Origin: Porites lutea
Taxonomy: Eukaryota; Cnidaria; Anthozoa; Scleractinia; Poritidae
DNA: 64,000 bases
Direction: 5' to 3'
Assembly: GCF_958299795.1 (NCBI RefSeq)
Contig: NC_133209.1
Span: 25,082,195-25,146,194, forward strand
Below, one piece after another: positions 1-12,032 of the stretch. The position numbers and the translations under genes were made by a program. The number at the start of each line of letters is the position of its first letter. The first letter of the stretch is position 1. The notes beneath the pieces are model-generated. The model was not told the DNA's origin and searched no databases. It saw only the letters and a list, made by a program, of their open reading frames with translations.

Positions 1-34
1 AGTCCAACACATAAATTAGGAAACAGACAAAAAA

Positions 35-58
35 GAGAGAGAGAGAGAGAGAGAGAGA
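35..58. repeat. (GA)12 microsatellite
   Basis: Uninterrupted GA dinucleotide run of 24 bases, read directly. Confidence 0.95.
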
Positions 59-747
59 CACGAGCTTCACAAAGAAAAAAACGATAGCCACACATGGGCA
101 CTTGAAAATGCTGATTTCAAGATCAGAAAAAGAAAAATAGCAAAACTGATCTCTGGTTTGGCTTGTAACCCAAAACCAAAACGCCTATAGTAAGTTCCTT
201 TCTTTAAAGCAACTATGATATATTTATGACACATTTATCCAACGAAATGTCTTATACCAACCTTATTAGCTCTGCTTCAAAACTTCGAGATCTGAGAAAT
301 TCATCCTAGTCCAATGACTATACTGATAATTTGGAAATTTTGCCTCATGCTGATTGGCTCTTTACAGTAGAAGTGGCCGATTCTAGGAGTGATGAACCAA
401 TTAAATAGGTCAACATGTTAAGTTACCCTTATTATGACATTACCAATGTTCCACCATCAAAGCACAAGTTACCAATTTACAGGCACATGCAAGTAAATAT
501 ACTAAAAGACTTAAATATGACCTAATCCAAACGATTCTCTATGTTAAGAGAAATTCATACGTCAATTTCTAGGAATTTCTTGAAAAAAAAGGCCTACATA
601 TTTACATGGTTTAAAAAATGGCTATTTTTATGTTTGCTCGGTATGCAACTCAAGGAGATAAATAAGAATACCCAAATGTATTTAAAATGAAATTTTCATG
701 TTTTTAGAATCATAATTTTTACAAATTTTTAGGCTAATTCAGATATT

Positions 748-1560
748 CATTTAGTCAGAATAATTTTAAGATAACGTGGAAATTTCAGTCTAAATAAAAC
801 CGGGTAATTGTTTGCAATGTATGTAACTCAAGGAGATAGAAATACCCAATCTTATTTATCGTTTAAAGGCAAACTAAGTTTCTTTTTATTTCATTTGTTT
901 GTTGTTGTTCTATTTTTAGTTTTAGTGGGAACAATCGAGTCATGAGAAAAACTGTAATTTTTACATTTTTTTTATCTTGTCTTATTTTTTCTAACAGTGA
1001 TCGACTCCCGTTGTTAATTACATGTGCCTGTAAAAATGACAACTTTCCCGTTGATGAAGGAATACTGGAAATGTCAGAGGCTACTAGAATGTGAACCTAT
1101 TCAAATGTTAGTTGCTCCTTACCGCCTCTTCCACTGGAGTATATAACTTATTCCACATTTTGAGAAATAAAAATTAAGAAAACATCTTTAGTAACGATAT
1201 ACTGTTTAATGACTTAATTTTTTCAATCTTGAATATATAAATTTACAATAAAAAGCACGGGAATCAATACAATTCACAATAGTAAAATGCTACTCGAAGA
1301 CTAGTAGTAAAAGATTTTTTAAAAAAATAACGGTAAATAATCGATTATCAGACGTTAAGGAAAATATCTTCGTTAGTTTTTAGAAAGGATTCGGCCAGAA
1401 TAATTTTAAGTTAAAATACATGGAAATTTAAACCTAAATAAAACCGGGTATGTTTGTTATGTATGTAACTGAAGGAGGTAGAAACTACGACCCAGTTTTA
1501 TTTATTGTTTCGACAATAAAGTACGTTTGTTTTTATCGGATTTTGTTGTTGTTGTTGTTG
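748..1560 (+). repeat. Diverged direct repeat pair (748-915 and 1393-1560)
   Basis: Both arms share, in order, a CAGAATAATTTTAAG block, TAAATAAAACCGGGTA, a TGTATGTAACT-AAGGAG block and a T-rich TTTGTTGTTGTT end, with scattered substitutions and small gaps. A third, weaker trace (TATGCAACTCAAGGAGATA) lies near 640. The repeat family was not recognised. Confidence 0.6.
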
Positions 1561-2229
1561 TATGCATGTTAAAGCAAAGTTAAACTTAATTTCAACGGGT
1601 TGGCCCATTCAACTCGGGGATTCTGTCTCCATCGGCGAATCTTTGCTTGCATTTTTTGCCTTATTAATATGTTCATCATTATCTAATGAAGCTAAGAAGA
1701 CAAAACCTCTGAATGTTGAAAGACCACAACAATTCCAGTTATCTCTGAAAATTTGAGCTCGACATACCGAATGGTTTCGGGGAAAGGCTCCTTTAAAGAC
1801 TTGAAATTTTACAAAGAATGTATGGCTCATGAAATTTTTTGCCACCCAGCAATTTGGCAGTTTTCGATGGCTGATATTTCTTTTAATATTACTTTAAAGA
1901 GGTGAAAATTGCATAAATTGCTCAAGTTAATCAGGTCTTCCAACTTTTGAATTTAGTTCATATATATGATCACGGCTTCTATGAGTTAAGTAATACGCTA
2001 ATGAGAAAAATGTAAGAAATGACGTCAGCCTATAGGGGCGCTGCGTCTTAAAAACTACTTTACATTGTTCAATAATTTGTGTTATTATTTGTATGTGAAA
2101 TTTCGCGCCAAAATTAAGGAGTAATTCGTCACCTATGATATTAGTGTTATTATATTATTCTTGTATTTTTAATTTTAATCATTAATCGAAAGGATCGTGC
2201 CCTCAGCTACACAGAGATCTAATTTAGGT

Positions 2230-4100
2230 AATTCCTAACTAGGGCAGTCTGCCCATATGCTGATAATGATCCAATTTATAAGAAGAAGGGACTGTCCTAG
2301 ATTTTAACTGCACGTTAATAATCCTGCATTTTTGGACAATTCCACTTCGGTAATTTGGTTTCGTTTTCGAACTGATCATTGAGGTAGCGGAGCGCAGATT
2401 CTATTTTAAGTTAATCCTATAAGCCGCTATGGCGAAGGCAAGTATTTTGTTAAAGTAGGAACCGAGAGTGCTCTTCTACCTCTGGTATTTTAAAAGTCTC
2501 CAGCGAAACTGGCGAACTATAAATTTATGGTAAATACCTGAGAGCAGCCACCTCTGGAAATGCAATATAAGAACGGTTTCCTGCTAACTTAAACGGGAAA
2601 TGGAATTCGGAATTAGATTAGCTAAAAAGAAAGCTACCTAAAAGAAACTTGTTGTATATGTATGCCCTTTTTCTGACGTTACTGAAATAAGCTAGCTTGC
2701 TTGCTCATTTAAAAATTAGAAACGCTTCCCTGAGATGAAAAGATATGTATTGGATTTAAAATGTCGCAAAATTGAGTTATTTTTAAAATATATATATTAA
2801 CCTAATGCTGGGTTTCATCATTGAATTAGATTTCATTTTAATCATTGCCTCCCAGGAATAGCTAAGATACACTGTCTTTCTAATTCTGGATGCAGATGAC
2901 ATTTCCAACCACGAAAAAGCGTTTAAATCCAACCTCACTCTTTCTTTGATATGGCCGGAGTGTTCCCCTCAAAAATACAAGACAATAGCCTTGTTTTGTC
3001 TTCTCATTAGACGAGGTAGATAAGCGTAACTGACATTTAATGAATAGTTAAACAAGCAAACTTACCCTCATTTCCTTATTCAGTTATTCTTGTTCCGTTC
3101 TCTCTTTTTCTTTTCTTTTCTTACCACTGGTACCTGTAAAGATGTACCTTTTTCACTTCCATACTGATATCTATTTTTTCATTTCATTAATTCCAAAGGG
3201 CATTCTGCCCAGCTACTGATAATCATCCTAAAAATTAAAGAAGAAGGGATTGTTCTTGAATTTAACCGCACAATACTAATTCCTAGCTTTAACCACTTGT
3301 AGTTTATAGAACAAATTTTCCACTCCTGTAACTTGGTTTTGTTTTCCAAACTGAGGTAACGGATGCAGATCTATTTCAGGCTAATCCGTCCGGATCTCTC
3401 CTGATGCTGGCGTAAGATAGTTAGACTTAATCGGCGTTTGATGATACTTGCGGTGAAATTTAGTCTAGTTTTCAACCAAACTAGCGAGCTGTAAATGTTT
3501 CCTGAGTACCAGAGTAGCGCCTCTGTGTGAGAATCTGTTATGAAATCTAAGATCGATTCCTTACTAATTGGAACGGAAAATAGAATTATAGGATTATGTT
3601 TTTAAGCTGAAAGGAAAGCTGCCTAGGAAACTGGTTGTACAGGTGATGACCTTTCGCGCGCTCGCGAAAGAATTTTCAGGTTTTCCGCAAATAAAGAGAT
3701 ATTTGATTTAAATAAGGTTGATATTTTAAGAGCATTTAAAATTCGAAGCCTCTGGTGCATGAACTCTTTCTCTAATATAGCCTGAATTTTGATTTGAAAA
3801 TACCCGTGTTTTTTCTACAGTCACAAAAGCCATGTTTTGTCATTAGGCAAAGTAGATAAGTGTCACTGACATTTGAATAGTTCAACTGGTTTACTGGAGC
3901 CAGTAAAGATACCTTATTCTTACTAACTTTTTCATGTACCCTTAATTTGAAGAAGATTCTTAAGCAAGTAAACAATTTGAATGCTCGTTTTGGGAAAGAA
4001 AATAAAAAACAGACTTCTGTATTTTATAAATCTCATGAGGGCCAGTTTTCTTTAATTTAGCTTTAAGAACTTTTTAGGAACGTCACAGTCAGTAAACTCA
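2230..4100 (+). repeat. Ancient direct repeat of about 0.95 kb (2230-3190 vs 3195-4100)
   Basis: The order of short shared blocks (gggca-tctgccca, gaagaaggga-tgt, ttaac-gcac, the gcagat-ctattt block, ctagcgagct/ctggcgaact, GAAAGCTGCCTA, tgacatttaatgaatagtt) is kept across both arms, although perhaps a third of positions differ. It predates the larger tandem duplication, because the same pair recurs at 13977-15650. No coding potential was seen. Confidence 0.55.
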
Positions 4101-5300
4101 CCTAATACTAGTGACTAACAGTTTGGTGAAGCAAGACAACCCGGTCCTCATATATATTTATATGCGATTTTTAATACTATTCTTGATGAGATGTCGTTCA
4201 ATTTTGTGACGATGTTTTTGTGATTTCTCTTCGTTGTGTAGCTGTAACGGTTGCAGTTAATAGGGGCATCTGGGGTTCAGTTGTTTTTTTTTTCATTAGA
4301 GCCAGAAAACCATTAAAAACAAAAAAGTAAAGTGAAATGATCGTTATTTAACTACAACATAACAAAACAAAAAGCAAGCAAAAGAGAAATAATGCAATAA
4401 TGGACAAATTCATCCTTTGACAAATATCACTGACTTTGGTAAATAATTTGTAATTCTTGCTTCCTTTGGATTGGTTGATTTTTTTTGTGGAAGAGGCAAT
4501 TAGACGGGACTGTCCATTTGAATAGGCCAACATGTGAAGTTGCTCTTGTTCTGGCATTTCCAATATGCCACCATCAATCAGGTTGACAATTTACTGCAGG
4601 AGAATGTGATTTACACCATGTAAATCTCTGTTTAAAGAAATTAATAGAATTTTTATAAGAGCGTTTCTCCGAGAAGTGCACCTCACTAAACTTGCTTGAA
4701 TGCGTTTTCCAAACTGACTAACATTGTAGCGGGGTGAGGATCCATTATATAAAGCTATGAAATTATCCCATTTAAGACGTTATTATCTGACATATTCATT
4801 GTTTATTAGAGGCGAACGAGCCCTTTACAACAATGCTAGCTATTTTTCGTCAAATTTTAAGAGTGAATGTTTAATAATAGCGAAGGGTGGCACTCGATAA
4901 AAAATCAAACTTTTTCATATTTTGCCCAGAAATACGTTATATTAGTCCTGGAAACGTAGTGGGATTTTTTTTCTTGAAATGTTCTTTGAAACCGGATAAA
5001 TTGGAATAATCTGTTTCGGTACCATGTGTCTCAAAACATCGCATTGGAAAATCTGGACCATTTACAGTAATCGTCAAATGTCTATAAATCGTAAATTTAC
5101 AGACTTTTTCTAAGAATGTAAATCTTTCCTACTTTCACATATGGATAACAAAATGCTTGTAGAATCATTTTTGCAGACATTTTTAACAGCTTTTAATATC
5201 TATATTTCTTCAATGTTTATGAAATTACTTTAAAAGAAAAAGAACCACGACCTCCCAAAACACTGATACTCATTGATAGTCCAGCGCAATGGCTTCAGCT

Positions 5301-5345
5301 CCGGCTTCTGCTTCGGCTTCGGCTTCGGCTTCGGCTTCGGCAACG
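5301..5345. repeat. (CGGCTT)n hexanucleotide microsatellite
   Basis: A GGCTTC hexamer run just past the stop codon of GPCR A1. The second duplicate has the same run at about 16850-16900, one unit longer. Confidence 0.9.
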
Positions 5346-5400
5346 GCTTTTCACCGCTCATTTTTGCCCACACGCCAAACAAAAACTGGAACTACACAGA

Positions 5401-6489
5401 CTAAGGGGAGCTTTTCTGAAATTTTTTATCAAGCCCGTGTAGTTCGAGCATTTCAAATATAATTGGCTCCTGTTGGCGCTCGTTAGTTTGGACTGCGGCA
5501 ACGGGTACCCCTCCCAAGCATGTCATACATTTCCCGTGAGAAAAAATTTCTTTTAAAGCATGACGATAACTAGAACTGAATGAAAATAGAATCACTGGGT
5601 TCACGACTGTGCTTAACTGTGGGAATACATAGTAAGAAAAGCCTAAGATTATCTTGCACTTGTCACTTACAAAGAGCTGCGGAAAAACGATTTTTAGTAT
5701 TAGGTAGCAACAGAAAAGAAACCAGCAGATGAAAAATGCTATAACAATCGACCTAAATATCTTCATCACGTTTCGATTGTGCTTGGCTCTATTCTGTCTA
5801 GCACTAATTACGTCTAAGTTTTGTGCACGGTGTTTCGTCTGAAGTCTACTTTGTAAAACACGCGTGATGCGCAGATACAGAATTAAAGTTGAGGAATACA
5901 AAGCAATGAGTAGAATTATTACAAACGTGTATAGTATTATAATCTTGTCTGTGGCTAGAGCCAATCTGCAGAATGTTTCGTGCTCAACTTTGTCGACTCT
6001 TGAATGAAGAAATGTGATAAAACTGCCTCCTATGGCTATGATCCATGTTGAAAGTAGTAAGGATGCTCGAATATTCTTTGTTAACAAGGTAACTTTTAAA
6101 GGGTGGACAATAGCGATGAACCTGTCGACAGCTATCAAAAACAGGCTTAGAATAGATACTGAATGCGAAACATTTCTCGTAAACACCCCCACTTTGCAGC
6201 CAATTGTAGCTATGAAACCCTGGATGAGACTTCCTCGCTGTGTTATTATCTCGTCAGTGAGGTACAGCGGCCTTAATGTAAGACTAGAAAGGAAATCGGA
6301 GACCACCATGTTGACGTAGTAATAGTTGGTGCTTGTTCTAAGGTTTGGGGTCTTGTACACCGCAGACATAACTAAGATGTTGCCAATAATCGCAGCCAAA
6401 CTAAGGACAGCCAACACTGATGTAAAGACTGCAGATATGTCGTATGGGCATGGCGTGTAATTAACCAAGTTAGAGCTGGAGTTGTTCAT
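5401..6489 (-). CDS. Class A (rhodopsin-like) GPCR A1, intact, orphan
   Basis: Predicted seven-helix plasma-membrane receptor of 362 residues in one exon; ligand unknown. I start it at the inner Met (MNNSSSN) because all paralogs start with M-(N/D)-N-S-S; an upstream in-frame Met would add six residues. Visible marks: N-glycosylation sites at the N terminus, G-N in TM1 (36-37), D65 in TM2, C98 at the top of TM3 paired with C174 in loop 2, DRF at 122-124 in place of DRY, CWFL at 255-258 in place of CWxP, and NPVILF at 297-302 in place of NPxxY. The C tail has a CMTC cysteine pair. R73 in TM2 replaces the Trp present in the other paralogs that cover this position. The gene is nearly identical to A2. 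Class assignment is firm; any ligand would be a guess. Confidence 0.93.
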   Translation of the reverse strand: MNNSSSNLVNYTPCPYDISAVFTSVLAVLSLAAIIGNILVMSAVYKTPNLRTSTNYYYVNMVVSDFLSSLTLRPLYLTDEIITQRGSLIQGFIATIGCKVGVFTRNVSHSVSILSLFLIAVDRFIAIVHPLKVTLLTKNIRASLLLSTWIIAIGGSFITFLHSRVDKVEHETFCRLALATDKIIILYTFVIILLIALYSSTLILYLRITRVLQSRLQTKHRAQNLDVISARQNRAKHNRNVMKIFRSIVIAFFICWFLFCCYLILKIVFPQLFVSDKCKIILGFSYYVFPQLSTVVNPVILFSFSSSYRHALKEIFSHGKCMTCLGGVPVAAVQTNERQQEPIIFEMLELHGLDKKFQKSSP

Positions 6490-6624
6490 TGCGATTATTC
6501 GACGCAAATGGTAACTTTCAAATCCTCTCTGAAATTGGCCTGTCGATTAATATTATGTAGGAAAAAATTTATCAGTACTCCGTTTAATGTAAAAACAAGA
6601 ACAGGTGGGGCATAATGGTAGCTA

Positions 6625-6657
<33 letters not shown>

Positions 6658-6659
6658 CA

Positions 6660-6690
<31 letters not shown>

Positions 6691-9463
6691 CATTACTATT
6701 ATTATTATTACTAATTATTATTATTGCTGTAATTTACATACCAAGCTTTCTGTTCATCTGCGTATACTGACTTACTTACAGTATATATGTTGTCATAGTA
6801 TAAACGTTGTAGGTCAGTCAAGATGATTTCGTTCTTTAATTCTCAATATTCTTTGTATCCTAACACTAATTATTCAACAATCATAAATAATTCGGGTTAA
6901 GAAACCATGAAACTAAGAATCAAACAACGTTGCAACCATTTAGACCTGACAATACTATGTTAGGGTGGTTTTGAACTATATTCTTTTTGGGTGCCCCTGA
7001 TTATTGTGCGAATTAGTCGTATTAAAAGATCGAGTAGTTTGATCCCACTCTCCTGACATATATCTATATATTCACATGGAAAGAAGAATAAAAAGATTGA
7101 TAATTAATAATGTCAAGAGTTGTCTTATATCCTTGTGATTATTAACAACATTCAAGATTTCTGCACAGAAGAACTGTTACAGTGGAGAATCAAGGCCGAT
7201 TTCCTATCAAGGGTCAATTTTGGAAATGCTTTTCATTCCCTTAAAATAATGCTTCTAAAACCGAATCCATCCGTTATCACACCCTGCAAAACCGAGGCTC
7301 ACTGCTTGGCATTTTTTAGTGTTTAGTGTCAAGAAATGAAATAAACGTTTATGTTCGTACACATGCAGGTATTACAAATCATAGTTTTTTTCTGTTTAGT
7401 GAATTATCTTCAAATCGGAGATTTGTTTTTTGGTATTTATCAATTTTTATAGTGCCCAAGTGTCTTCAAGGTAACTCGATCCATGCCAGACCCTCGACAA
7501 TTTACAACCAGCGTTAAGGTGGGACGATACAGTAGGTGTGAAACCTTTGACTATACTACAGCTGTTGTTGGATGAAAATTAATATTTTAGCCTTTGCAAG
7601 GAAATACCGCTTTCAAATTACTGCTAATTAACTTTCGAAGATCCAACAGTTTTGACTTCACTTGCAACTGAAAACCAATCCATACTTTAAACAACATTAA
7701 TTACCATCTTTTCTCACCTGAGACTGTGCTCCTTTTAGTTGCTTTAGTCAACTGTAACTTTTCCTTCTTCTTCGATTTCTGATTGTTACTCGAAAGATAC
7801 ACTTCAATCGTTGTTAACTTGTGTAATGGCAAATAGATTTTTAAAAACCTTTGATTTTAAGAGCCACCAAGTTACGGTAAACGGCAAACGTCAGATTCAA
7901 GCTTGCGCCTAATAATTTTGGAATAAGAAATGTGTAGAGCAGATAGAAACACGTTGCAACATAACTGTTATGAATGAAACTAGCAAAAACACCACTTAAT
8001 ATTGATGTGTTTGAACAGTAATCGACAAGTAAAGAAAAGTTCGTCACGTTTCACGTTTGCGAATCGAAATCTATTTTTTAACAAGTCCGTGTGTTCCAAA
8101 TCAAGTTACAGCTGTTAAAAGAAACCAGAATTATGTTCAGTTGAAAGATGAAAACTGGCACACACAATAAGACATGTACGATGCCGCGCCAACTTCTAGC
8201 GAGTTAGACTAATATTAGATTAATTATTCGTAATTTAAGGAATGGATTTTTCACGCGCAAATAAAGGGTAATGTAAATTATAAAGTCTAACTCTTCCTTT
8301 TGAAATTTCGAATCCGTTTTTATTATAAATAAGCTTTGAAAAGCAAAACAGAGCGTTAATTAATTTAATCTACATCCTATAGTTTATCAATTCGTACCCT
8401 GTTGTTAATCCGGTGTGAGCTCGTAATTTCTTAAAGTTAAATTGTCTCCCGACCGAAACAAAAGTGCCACTCAAAGCCACACGAATGAAGTAAAAATTAC
8501 AAACAAACAAGGGACGCGATCAGTACACGCGCAGTGGCATCTAATTTTTTAAAATCGTGGGACGAGAAAAATAGTCAGTCATGGACAATCGACCAGTTTT
8601 TATTCTTACAATAGCAAAACATTGGAATTTTGTAAGGTATCTCTGATACGAGTAGTGTAGGTAACAAAGCCACAATATTATGTTGTTTATAGTGCACTTT
8701 TATTATACAATTGGTTGCGCGAGAGAGCAACGCAGGTGTCGTGAGAATTAACCTTTTGTGTCATGCTTTTTATGGCACGTAATAAGATATTAAATTTAAA
8801 AACGTCTTTACATGCATGTAAAAACCGAAATCACAAGACACATTAAAAAACTAGACAAGGTGAGGGCAAGCAAGTTGAATCGAAGACGTCTTATTTCGAA
8901 CAGGAAATATCGGAATGAATGGTACTATTATCCGTTTAAGACAAATTTGGACATTAAAATAGACGATTTGAAATTTGAATTTTTTGAATTCAAAAAGAGA
9001 AAACCCAAACGATCGGCAATTGCTACCTATTACTGGTAGGGTATTTGCAACAGCTATAAGCAATAAATTTCATCACTTAATTCATTAAAAATATAACTTT
9101 TTCATATTGGCTCAAACCCCACGGCTAATCTTTCATAATAAGCAGCTACAATTGACCAAATTTGGAAGACATTTGCGATATCCGATAAAATGACGTCAAT
9201 GGAGAGGTTTAGAATCACGTTTACTGCTAATGACAAACGTCAATTTCTACAACGTCCCCCACCTATGTTGCCAGCTGGGTCAATTTCATATCCCTGTGAC
9301 GAAACCCTATATGTGGGAGTAGTTCTAAGAGGTTTTCCTACCGGTACTCCGGCTTTTCACGATTTTCAAAACCCAGTATTTCTCGATTCCATTTAATCAA
9401 GAACGCATCAAACACACACAACGTTTTAGGAGCTTTATGAGGCATTTCATGAGTGAATTACAT
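6490..9463. other. Spacer between GPCR A1 and B1
   Basis: Holds the immediate 5' flank of A1, an ATT microsatellite, an isolated TIR-like end (GGGTGCCCCT near 6983) resembling the element at 43788-44169, and AT-rich sequence with no supportable gene. Similarity to copy 2 is almost perfect up to about 7610 and falls to roughly 96 percent after that. Short open frames at 7120-7517 and 8812-9063 show no domain. Confidence 0.6.
6625..6725. repeat. (ATT)n microsatellite
   Basis: About 100 bases of ATT with a few ATC interruptions, in the 5' flank of GPCR A1. The copy-2 counterpart at about 18180-18275 is a few units shorter. Confidence 0.95.
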
Positions 9464-10523
9464 TTAATTTATGTTTTTGACCAGGATTTGTAGTTCCACT
9501 TTTTCGTCCTGTCTTGCTGGATCTTCTCGCTTTCTTTTCTTACAAAATGAACAGGAGAAATTTTTCAGTCGAAATGGCCACAAGGTTTGCAAGGCGTGAC
9601 GGAAATTGGAACTAAATAAGAAAAGAATGATGGGGTTAATGGCTGTACTGAGCAACAGAAAAACAAAGTATGAAAAGCCAAGAATCCACTTACATTTATC
9701 CTTGGTTAAAATTTCAGGAAAAAACATCTTTAACATCAAATAAACGCAAAGAAGAAAAAAGCAAGCAGTATACGCTATTACAATTGATTTGAATATTTTC
9801 ATAATATTTTGCATTTCCTTGTTTCTTTTCCCTTCTGAATTTATGCTTCCAAAAAGGGGTCTTGAATTGATTTTTTTGTGTAATGTTTGCATAATGCGAG
9901 AATACAAAATCACAATCACAATTCGAGGTACAACATTAATCATAGTAATTCCACTAACGAAATAGATTATTAGAGTAACAGTATCGTTCCATGCAAATCT
10001 GCAGAAACGCTCTTCGCCGACGTCTTCGACTTTAGAGAAATGAAGCATAGGAAAGGAATAGCCCATCGATACTGCCCACACTGCTACCAACGTAGTTATT
10101 CTAACTTTTCGTGACAATAGCAATGATGTTTTGAAGGGAAATACAATAGCAATGTATCTGTCGGTAGCGATTAATAACAAACGGAGAATCGAGACTGATG
10201 TTGAGACTAGCCTCACGTACACTCCTATTTTGTACCCAACAGTGGCCAGAGGACCTTGAATCAGAATTCCTGGACTTATTATTATCTCATCTGTGAGGTA
10301 CAGCGGCCATGAAAGGAGACTAGAAAGGAAATCTGATACCACTGTGTTGACGTAGTAGAAGTTGGTGCTTGTTCTAAGGCTTGGGGTCTTAAAAAAAAAC
10401 CACAGTCATCAGTGAGATGTTGCCGATAAACGCAGCCAAACTGATTATAGCCAACACCGTTGTGAAGAAAACAGAAACCGCGAGAGGGCAAGGCCCGTTG
10501 CTAACGTGACTGGAGTTATCCAT
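9464..10523 (-). pseudogene. Class A GPCR B1, frameshifted near the N terminus
   Basis: Relative of GPCR C and B2. Translation starts at 10523 with MDNSSH, but a nine-A run at 10391-10399 replaces the five-base GTAAA seen in B2, a net gain of four bases that shifts the frame at the end of TM1. From codon MVSDF (about 10342) the frame is open to the stop at 9464: TM2 with WPLY, DRY in TM3, ECL2 cysteine (ERFCR), TM6 with CFFLLC in place of CWxP, TM7 with NPIILF, and a cysteine-rich tail. The rest of the frame is open, so this is either a young pseudogene or a base-calling error in a homopolymer. B2, its copy in the next unit, has a normal sequence here. Confidence 0.85.
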
Positions 10524-11722
10524 TTAAATATCTCAATGTAGCATTTTCAGTACTTTATTTGACCTGAAAAGGTTATTGAGACAAGTTACTGAAGATAATT
10601 CTCAAAAATGGAAGATGGTAAAGCTGGTCATGTAAGGGGCGTTGGGCAAAGAAAAATTCGGGGGGGGGGGGAGCTGTATCCACTGAGCACGCAGACACAC
10701 AAATTACGCGTCGACAGGAGAGCTAGAAAAATTAAGAACTTGGGGAATGAGAGCTTAGAAAATTTCAACCGTAAAATATGGATGGTCTCTTCGCTAAGTA
10801 TAGACTCTTTTTCCATAATGTCTACTAACTTATTTTAAGGCTGGTTATTTTCAGCTTGTTTGATTGTCAGTAATGCTAAATCATCTTTGTGTAGGGAGTG
10901 TAAATAAAGAAGTTTTATTGGTTGCTGGTGTTCGAGAGGAACTTCGTTTTACTGTTTTTTGTTTTGTTGTTGTTATTGTTGTTGTTTGTTTGTTTTCTTT
11001 TTCTTTTTCTACTAGGTTCAGTTTCGCATGAAGAGGGCTGAGAAAATGGGGTAACAAGAATGATCATATAAGCGTCATCAATCAGTTGCATTTATCATTT
11101 AACGTCAACATAAGAATTGCTTTTCTTTCTTCCGTCTACAAACCAGTTACATGCTGAATAAAATAGACAATTCTATATGGAAAGTGGCCAGTTTCAAAGA
11201 ATTTGGTAACGTCCATTAAAGCAATTGAAGATCTTTTATACAACTCGGAAACTTAAACAGTTAACAAATGAAAAATATAAACACTTTGAATCAACAAACG
11301 CAAAAAACCTAAGTAACTTGAATGACTATTTAACAACTTATTATTGAACGAGGCTGAGTATGATATGAAGAATTGATTATGTAGATCGAGGAGGGTGTTA
11401 TCCACCAAGGCCGAGGGCCGAGGTTGGTAACAGCCACCGGGAAATATTTTCAATAAATGAAAGTGGTCAATACCTCTCTCAACGAAGCGCTGACATCCTT
11501 TGGCTAATTTAAATTTTATCCTGCTCAATTAGTCGGTGTTCCCTGGACTGAATTTGAACATCACGTAGTGTTTTTCCAAAGAATCCGAAACGTTTCATTA
11601 CCGTTGGGGTTTGGATCAAGATACCCCAGAAAGAGCAGAAGAAGGAGATCTTAAAACCTTTCTTTGAACCATTAGCAAGTCATTTAGGAGTTAAAATTTC
11701 AAAGCCGTTTGGCTTTTTTAGC

Positions 11723-11991
11723 TACAACCAGTTGCAAAAATGTTGAGACACTCCCACGAGAAAACGACCTTTCTTGCTTCAAATCGCTCCTGGCCACAGG
11801 TCTGTGAGATATAATACTGACCTCCCTCCTCCCTCCCATTCAAAGTTGTTCCTCCAAGTTTTGGGTATGGTCTTGTATTGCTAGCAACTTTGGTAAGGGG
11901 TGGAGGGGGCATCACAAGCACAAGATCAATGGACAGGCCATTTATGCCAAAATACGATACAGTGACTCAAGTACTTTTACAACTGGTTGTA
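11723..11991. mobile_element. Miniature inverted-repeat element (TACAACCAGTTG TIR), about 270 bp
   Basis: Starts TACAACCAGTTG and ends CAACTGGTTGTA, a near-perfect inverted pair. The homologous locus at about 48935 reads TCTAGCTTGGG without the element, while here TTAGC precedes and GCTTGGG follows, so a 2-3 bp target duplication (GC or AGC) is likely. No transposase; non-autonomous DNA element. Family not assigned. Confidence 0.8.
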
Positions 11992-12032
11992 GCTTGGGTT
12001 TTAAATTGATCAATCTCAGGCTACACATTTAA

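Larger units (their letters stand above)
1..2229. other. AT-rich intergenic region without a recognisable gene
   Basis: No open reading frame here has a recognisable domain or a sensible length. The stretch holds a GA microsatellite near its start, a diverged direct repeat of about 170 bp (748-915 and 1393-1560), and a segment at about 340-480 that is a worn copy of the downstream flank of GPCR A (4476-4600 and 16027-16150). It therefore looks like an older, decayed piece of the same duplicating locus. Confidence 0.6.

Noticed and set aside
6014-6319. Plus-strand open frame of 101 codons (repeated at 17569-17874)
   Set aside because: Lies antisense to GPCR A coding sequence and is conserved only because the gene is.
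6605-6826. Open frame with a long poly-isoleucine stretch
   Set aside because: Translation of the ATT microsatellite; copy 2 differs only in repeat number.
10661-10671. G-run as a possible quadruplex or regulatory site
   Set aside because: A single homopolymer run, not a set of four G-tracts; could be a sequencing weak spot.
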